DNA from: Paracoccaceae bacterium
GTDB taxonomy: Bacteria; Pseudomonadota; Alphaproteobacteria; Rhodobacterales; Rhodobacteraceae
Reading direction: 5' to 3'
DNA length: 26,385 nt
Assembly: GCA_027069385.1 (NCBI GenBank)
Contig: JALXER010000067.1
Coordinates: forward strand, 1-26,385
Each line of letters begins with the position of its first letter. Position 1 is the first letter of the stretch. The notes under the pieces are model-generated. The model was given only the letters and a program-made list of their open reading frames with translations. It had not been told where the DNA came from and did not search any database. Position numbers and translations under genes: made by a program. Positions 22,971-26,385 of this stretch are shown in pieces.

Positions 22971-23504
22971 TCAGGTCTGCTTGCTGACCTGGGTGAATTC
23001 GAGTTCGACCGGCGTTGCCCGGCCAAAAATTGATACCGTCACCTTGAGGCGGGCATTTTCCATGTCGACGTCTTCGACCATGCCGCTGAACCCCTCGAAC
23101 GGGCCGTCGATGACGTTGACCTGCTCGCCAATGTCAAAGGAAATCAGGTTGCGCGGGCTTTCGGCGCCCTCCTCTACCTGATTCAGGATGAATGCCACTT
23201 CCGAATCACGCATCGGCGAAGGCCGGTTCTGCGCGCCCAGAAATCCGGTAACCCGGTTGATGTTGTTGATCGCGTGATAGGCCCGGTCGGTCATCTCCAT
23301 TTTGACCAGCACATAGCCGGGCATAAAGCGCCGCTCGCGCGTGACTTTTTTGCCGCGGCGCATTTCCAGCACTTCCTCGGTCGGAACCAGAACCTGTTCG
23401 ATATCGTCCTCAAGGCCATTTTGCACAATGGCCTCCTCGATCGCTTCCGCGATTTTCTTTTCGAAATTCGAAAGAACGCTCAACGAATACCAGCGTTTCG
23501 CCAT
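22971..23504 (-). CDS. nusG: transcription termination/antitermination factor NusG
   Basis: A 177-aa protein. The N-terminal domain that rides RNA polymerase spans about residues 1-110 (MAKRWYSLSVLSNFEKKIAE, RRFMPGYVLVKMEM). The C-terminal KOW domain includes FDIGEQVNVIDGPFEGFSG and contacts S10 or Rho. It stands between secE and rplK as in most bacteria. A 170-base gap separates it from secE. Confidence 0.98.
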   Translation of the reverse strand: MAKRWYSLSVLSNFEKKIAEAIEEAIVQNGLEDDIEQVLVPTEEVLEMRRGKKVTRERRFMPGYVLVKMEMTDRAYHAINNINRVTGFLGAQNRPSPMRDSEVAFILNQVEEGAESPRNLISFDIGEQVNVIDGPFEGFSGMVEDVDMENARLKVTVSIFGRATPVELEFTQVSKQT

Positions 23505-23591
23505 TGTGACCCTGACCTCTAACCTTTGGCGATGCCGCCTTTTTTAATCTTTTGTTCCAAGGGGTTAACCCCGGCCCCCAAACAGAACAAA

Positions 23592-23627
23592 GCGCGCTGC
23601 CGAATTCAAATTCGAATCGAAGCGCGC
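23592..23627 (-). other. stem-loop between secE and nusG
   Basis: On the minus strand an outer stem of seven pairs (GCGCGCT with AGCGCGC) encloses an inner stem of five (CGAAT with ATTCG), and TTTGTTCTGTTT follows. It could be a leaky terminator or processing site. The rest of 23505-23674 includes the short palindrome GGGGTTAACCCC and no gene or tRNA. Confidence 0.5.
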
Positions 23628-23674
23628 AACATGCGGTTGAGAGGTCTGCCTAATACCCCCAGATTGCTAATAAA

Positions 23675-23872
23675 TCAAGAGGACATCTGCAAAATCAGTT
23701 CCAGCCCGAACTGGATAATCTGGTCAACCAGAAAAAAGAACACCGCCGCAAAGGCTGCCATAACAAACACCATGGCCGTTGTCAGCATGGTTTCACGACG
23801 CGACGGCCACACAACCTTGGACACCTCGGCCCGCACCTGCTGGATAAACTGAAATGGATTCGCCTTTGCCAT
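23675..23872 (-). CDS. secE: preprotein translocase subunit SecE
   Basis: A 65-aa single-span membrane protein. The conserved cytoplasmic segment EVSKVVWPSRRET is at residues 16-28 and the membrane helix runs from about residue 30 to 51. SecE clamps SecY in the inner-membrane translocon. The length fits the short one-helix form usual outside enterobacteria. It heads the secE-nusG-rpl-rpo cluster. Confidence 0.97.
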   Translation of the reverse strand: MAKANPFQFIQQVRAEVSKVVWPSRRETMLTTAMVFVMAAFAAVFFFLVDQIIQFGLELILQMSS

Positions 23873-24068
23873 GCTGCACTCCTAAACGCATATTCCTGAC
23901 CCACTTACGGGTTGAGGCGCACAAGTTCAAGGGCAAGCGGGCCTATCAACGCCGAAAAATCCGCGCCTGGCTTGCCACTGTTCGGGGGGGCAAGGCACCA
24001 AACGGGGATTGCGCCTGCGCTTGGCCCGTGTAGGGTGGCGAGGGCGGCAAGATAGCGGGGGGCAGCAA
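23873..24068. promoter_or_regulatory. divergent control region of secE and the lyxose isomerase gene
   Basis: This 196-base gap must hold promoters for both directions. For secE a TTGAAC (23925-23930) lies 17 bases from a poor -10 TAAGTG (23902-23907); I rate it weak. An imperfect inverted repeat pairs TGGCTTGCC (23968-23976) with GGCAAGGCA (23989-23997) around a run of seven guanines. No tRNA-Trp, often found before secE, is present. Confidence 0.35.
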
Positions 24069-24728
24069 ATGAAGCGATCGGAAATCAACGAGATCATGGC
24101 AGCGGCGGACGGGTTTATCCGCTCTTTCGGGTATATCCTGCCCCCTTTTGCCTATCTGCCCCCTGAACAGTTGCGCCGCCATGCGGGGGTGATGCGGGCC
24201 GGGCTGGGCTGGGATATCACCGATTACGGGCAGGGGGATTTCGCACGGCTGGGGCTATTTCTGTTTACCTTGCGCAACGGGCGTTTGGCAGACCTGCAAC
24301 GCGGCGGCGGCATGTGTTACGCCGAAAAGATCATGATCTCGCGCCGGGACCAGATCAGCCCCATGCACCGCCACACCATCAAGGCCGAGGATATCATCAA
24401 TCGCGGTGGCGCGGGCTTGGCGTTGGAGCTGTACGGCTCGGACGCCTCAGGCGGGTTCGACCCGACCGCGCCTTGTCGGGTGCGCATGGACGGGGTTGAT
24501 CGCACCTTTGCCCCCGGCGAGGTGGTGGTGCTGGACCCGGGCCAAAGCATCACCCTGATGCCCGGCGACTGGCACGCTTTTTGGGGCGAGGGCGGCGATG
24601 TACTGATCGGCGAGGTATCCACCATCAACAACGACAAAACCGACAACACCTTTCGCGACCCCATCGGCCGGTTCGCACAGATAAAGGAAGACGCCGCGCC
24701 GTTACACTTGCTGGTCTCGGATTATTAG
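24069..24728 (+). CDS. D-lyxose/D-mannose ketol-isomerase family protein
   Basis: A 219-aa cupin-fold isomerase. Family members interconvert D-lyxose with D-xylulose and D-mannose with D-fructose using a divalent metal. The metal-binding set is visible as H100, H102 and E107 (PMHRHTIKAEDIINRGG) with H169 in MPGDWHAFWGEGG, followed by EVSTINNDKTDN. No signal peptide is present. I chose the ATG at 24069 because MKRSEINEIM is a typical family opening; a longer reading from 24009 starts in unconserved sequence. It stands alone in its direction and converges on the next gene with eight bases between stops. The sugar used here is unproven. Confidence 0.85.
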   Translation: MKRSEINEIMAAADGFIRSFGYILPPFAYLPPEQLRRHAGVMRAGLGWDITDYGQGDFARLGLFLFTLRNGRLADLQRGGGMCYAEKIMISRRDQISPMHRHTIKAEDIINRGGAGLALELYGSDASGGFDPTAPCRVRMDGVDRTFAPGEVVVLDPGQSITLMPGDWHAFWGEGGDVLIGEVSTINNDKTDNTFRDPIGRFAQIKEDAAPLHLLVSDY

Positions 24729-24756
24729 GGCTAAACTCAGCTTTCGCCCTGATAAT
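24721..24756. other. inverted repeat joining two convergent stop codons
   Basis: ATTATTAGGGC pairs with GCCCTGATAAT in eleven pairs (one G-U as RNA) around a 14-base loop. It contains the stop codons of both the lyxose isomerase gene (TAG) and the facing small gene (TGA). No T run follows on either strand, so it may act as a two-way transcript end or processing signal rather than a classical terminator. Confidence 0.6.
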
Positions 24757-25072
24757 GCTCGACGAAATACAGAATGCTGGCCAGCGGGATCAGCATGTCG
24801 CGATATTCTTTATAGCCGGATTCGGTGCGGATCCGGATCCAGTCGTCGCTGACTTCGCGAATGTCGCCCTGAACCTGTATAGGCTGCGGGTCGCGCCCGG
24901 GGCCGGGGGACCGGTTCGAGGTCAGAAAAACGGTATAGTGGTATTTGCGGTTAAACGGCTTGATTTCGCCCAGCACCGACCCGTCGGAGCTTTTGCCCTT
25001 GGGGGGAGTGTCCTTCTTTTTGGCGATGACAACTTTTCCTTTGGTCTTTTTAACGGCTTTTTCGAGGGGCAT
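24737..25072 (-). CDS. small basic protein, possible Sm-like fold
   Basis: A 111-aa protein I do not recognise. The first 27 residues contain ten lysines and look disordered. Residues from about 45 on alternate hydrophobic positions as in five strands: YHYTVFL, PIQVQGDIREV, DWIRIRTE, then IPLASILYFVEH. The order (VxL, QGxIxxxxxxxIxI, IPxxxIxxx) loosely matches the Sm1 and Sm2 motifs of Hfq-type RNA-binding proteins; this is inference. The ATG at 25070-25072 has AAAGGA seven bases upstream; a longer reading from a TTG at 25153 has no such support. It faces away from cbiD. Confidence 0.7.
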   Translation of the reverse strand: MPLEKAVKKTKGKVVIAKKKDTPPKGKSSDGSVLGEIKPFNRKYHYTVFLTSNRSPGPGRDPQPIQVQGDIREVSDDWIRIRTESGYKEYRDMLIPLASILYFVEHYQGES

Positions 25073-25109
25073 ATAGTATTCCTTTGTATTGAATTGATGA
25101 AATGCCGTC

Positions 25110-25138
25110 AGCCTATCCGCGGACGGGATGGCTGTAAA
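25110..25138 (-). promoter_or_regulatory. predicted promoter of the 111-aa gene
   Basis: On the minus strand TTTACA (25133-25138) is separated by 17 bases from TAGGCT (25110-25115), giving five of six and three of six consensus matches. Transcription would begin near 25103, about 30 bases before the ATG. The match is moderate. Confidence 0.45.
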
Positions 25139-25180
25139 GCGGCGGCTTGCCAAGGGCGGGGCAACAGGCTAACCCGAATT

Positions 25181-26206
25181 ATGGCTGAACTACGCAAAGG
25201 ATGGACAACGGGCGCATGCGCGGCGGCAGCGGCCAAAGCGGCGGTTTCGGCATTGCTGGGCGCGGGCTTTCCCGATCCGGTCACCATCACGTTGCCGCGC
25301 GGGGAAACGCCGCAATTCGGGCTGGGTTCCACTGCGCGTGGCAAGGGATGGGCCAAGGTCTGCATTGTCAAGGATGCCGGTGACGACCCCGACGTCACGC
25401 ACGGGGCGCTGATTTGCGCAAGGGTTTCGCATAATGCGGGCGGGCTGCGCTTTGTGGCGGGCGAAGGCGTGGGCACCGTCACCAAGCCGGGCCTGCCCAT
25501 CGCGCCGGGCGAACCGGCGATCAATCCGGTGCCGCGCCTGATGATCGACGCTGCGATTGCCGATGTGCTGGATGGCCACGCACCCAACTTTGACGTTGAA
25601 ATTTCGGTGGCCAACGGCGAGGCGCTGGCAAAAAAGACGTGGAACCCGCGGCTTGGTATCGTCGGCGGGCTGTCGATACTGGGCACCACGGGGATCGTGC
25701 GGCCGTTTTCGTGCTCGGCCTGGATCGCGTCGATCCATCGCGGTATCGACGTGGCGCGGGCTACGGGGCGCACGCATCTGATTGCCGCGACGGGGGCGAC
25801 CTCCGAAGCCGCGGCGCGGGCGGTTTACCAACTGGATACGGGCGATTGTCTGGACATGGGGGATTTCGTCGGCGGAACGCTTAAATACCTGCGCCGTCAT
25901 CCGGTGGCGCGCCTGACCATCGCGGGGGGGATTGGCAAAATGGCCAAGCTGGCGCAAGGCGCGATGGACCTGCATTCGGGGCGCTCTACGGTGGATTTCG
26001 AGGTGCTGGCCGATTGGGCCGGTAGGCCCGAAGTGGCACGAGCCAATACTGCGCTTGACGCCTATGGCATGACGGGGCAACCGCTGGCACAGGCCATCGC
26101 GACCCGCGCCCGCCAACATGCACTTGCCACCCTGCGCGACGCGCCGGTCAAGGTGGACACCATCGTGATCGACCGCTCCGGTACGATACTGGCGAGGGCG
26201 CCATGA
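25181..26206 (+). CDS. cbiD: cobalt-precorrin-5B C1-methyltransferase
   Basis: A 341-aa protein, near the family length. It opens MAELRKGWTTGACAAAAAKA, the hallmark CbiD start, and later shows the NPRLGIVGGLSILGTTGIV segment and GGIGKMAKLAQGAMDLHS. CbiD methylates C1 of the corrin ring with S-adenosylmethionine in the early-cobalt (anaerobic-type) cobalamin route. The ATG at 25181 has no convincing ribosome binding site, and no cobalamin riboswitch is seen in the 108-base gap. Its stop overlaps the next gene's start by four bases (ATGA). Confidence 0.93.
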   Translation: MAELRKGWTTGACAAAAAKAAVSALLGAGFPDPVTITLPRGETPQFGLGSTARGKGWAKVCIVKDAGDDPDVTHGALICARVSHNAGGLRFVAGEGVGTVTKPGLPIAPGEPAINPVPRLMIDAAIADVLDGHAPNFDVEISVANGEALAKKTWNPRLGIVGGLSILGTTGIVRPFSCSAWIASIHRGIDVARATGRTHLIAATGATSEAAARAVYQLDTGDCLDMGDFVGGTLKYLRRHPVARLTIAGGIGKMAKLAQGAMDLHSGRSTVDFEVLADWAGRPEVARANTALDAYGMTGQPLAQAIATRARQHALATLRDAPVKVDTIVIDRSGTILARAP

Positions 26207-26385
26207 TCCTGATCCTTGGCGGCACCACCGAGGCGCGCAAGCTGGCAGAGGCGCTCGGCCCCCGGGCCATCCTGTCGCTGGCCGGAGCAACCCGCAAACC
26301 GCTGGCCAGCCCGCACCGCACTGGCGGCTTTGGCGGCGTGGACGGGCTGGCGCACTATCTGGCAAAGCACGGCATTACCCGCATC
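26203..26385 (+). CDS. cobK: precorrin-6A reductase (partial)
   Basis: The first 61 codons are present; the gene runs off the window end. The start MILILGGTTEARKLAEAL and the following GGFGGVDGLAHYL fit the CobK/CbiJ family, which reduces a double bond of precorrin-6A (or its cobalt form) with NADPH. The nucleotide-binding GGTTEAR turn is at residues 6-12. It overlaps cbiD by four bases, so the two are translationally coupled in one cobalamin operon. The symbol cbiJ would apply if the pathway is the cobalt-early one. Confidence 0.92.
   Translation, partial: MILILGGTTEARKLAEALGPRAILSLAGATRKPLASPHRTGGFGGVDGLAHYLAKHGITRI

Noticed and set aside
23592..23627. A tRNA suggested by TTCGAAT in the secE-nusG gap
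   Set aside because: The flanking bases do not make a T stem and no acceptor or anticodon stem is present.
24581..25180. A longer CbiD reading back to 24581
   Set aside because: The extension overlaps the lyxose isomerase gene and the opposing small gene in another frame, and lacks similarity to CbiD.

Overview
The window is a ribosomal protein and RNA polymerase supercluster from an alphaproteobacterium, most probably a member of the Rhodobacterales (Roseobacter/Rhodobacter group). The assignment rests on recognised protein sequences (391-aa EF-Tu, 1424-aa RpoC, 126-aa L7/L12), on the gene order, and on two accessory genes between rpoC and rpsL that resemble Rhodobacterales proteins. No rRNA, tRNA, CRISPR array, insertion sequence or prophage was seen.

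Layout. Transcribed leftward (minus strand) from about 23.87 kb: secE-nusG-rplK-rplA-rplJ-rplL-rpoB-rpoC, then a putative rhamnosyltransferase and a cysteine-cluster protein. A near-consensus promoter at 10312-10340 follows and drives rpsL-rpsG-fusA-tuf (str operon). The S10 operon comes next: rpsJ-rplC-rplD-rplW-rplB-rpsS-rplV-rpsC-rplP. It ends at a strong intrinsic terminator (1141-1168). The usual next genes (rpmC, rpsQ, rplN) are not in the remaining 1.1 kb. That space holds a two-gene cassette, a 68-aa protein plus an AbiEii-like nucleotidyltransferase, followed by a G-quadruplex motif at the window edge.

To the right of secE, a D-lyxose isomerase-like gene reads rightward. It converges on a leftward 111-aa gene of unknown function whose sequence pattern loosely recalls an Sm/Hfq-like fold. 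Divergent from that gene is the start of a rightward cobalamin operon, cbiD-cobK, with cobK cut by the window end.

The core genes encode transcription (RpoB, RpoC, NusG), protein export (SecE) and translation (ribosomal proteins, EF-G, EF-Tu), all in one direction. The less expected signals lie between genes. The rplA-rplJ leader carries five small hairpins, each with a GNRA tetraloop. Possible alternative hairpins lie between fusA and tuf and between nusG and rplK. A terminator sits only 31 bases before rpsJ. Several hairpins are built on stop codons. The best candidates for an undescribed system are the AbiEii-like pair, the GNRA leader, and the small Sm-like protein. All structures were paired by eye without energy calculations, and all family calls were made without database searches.
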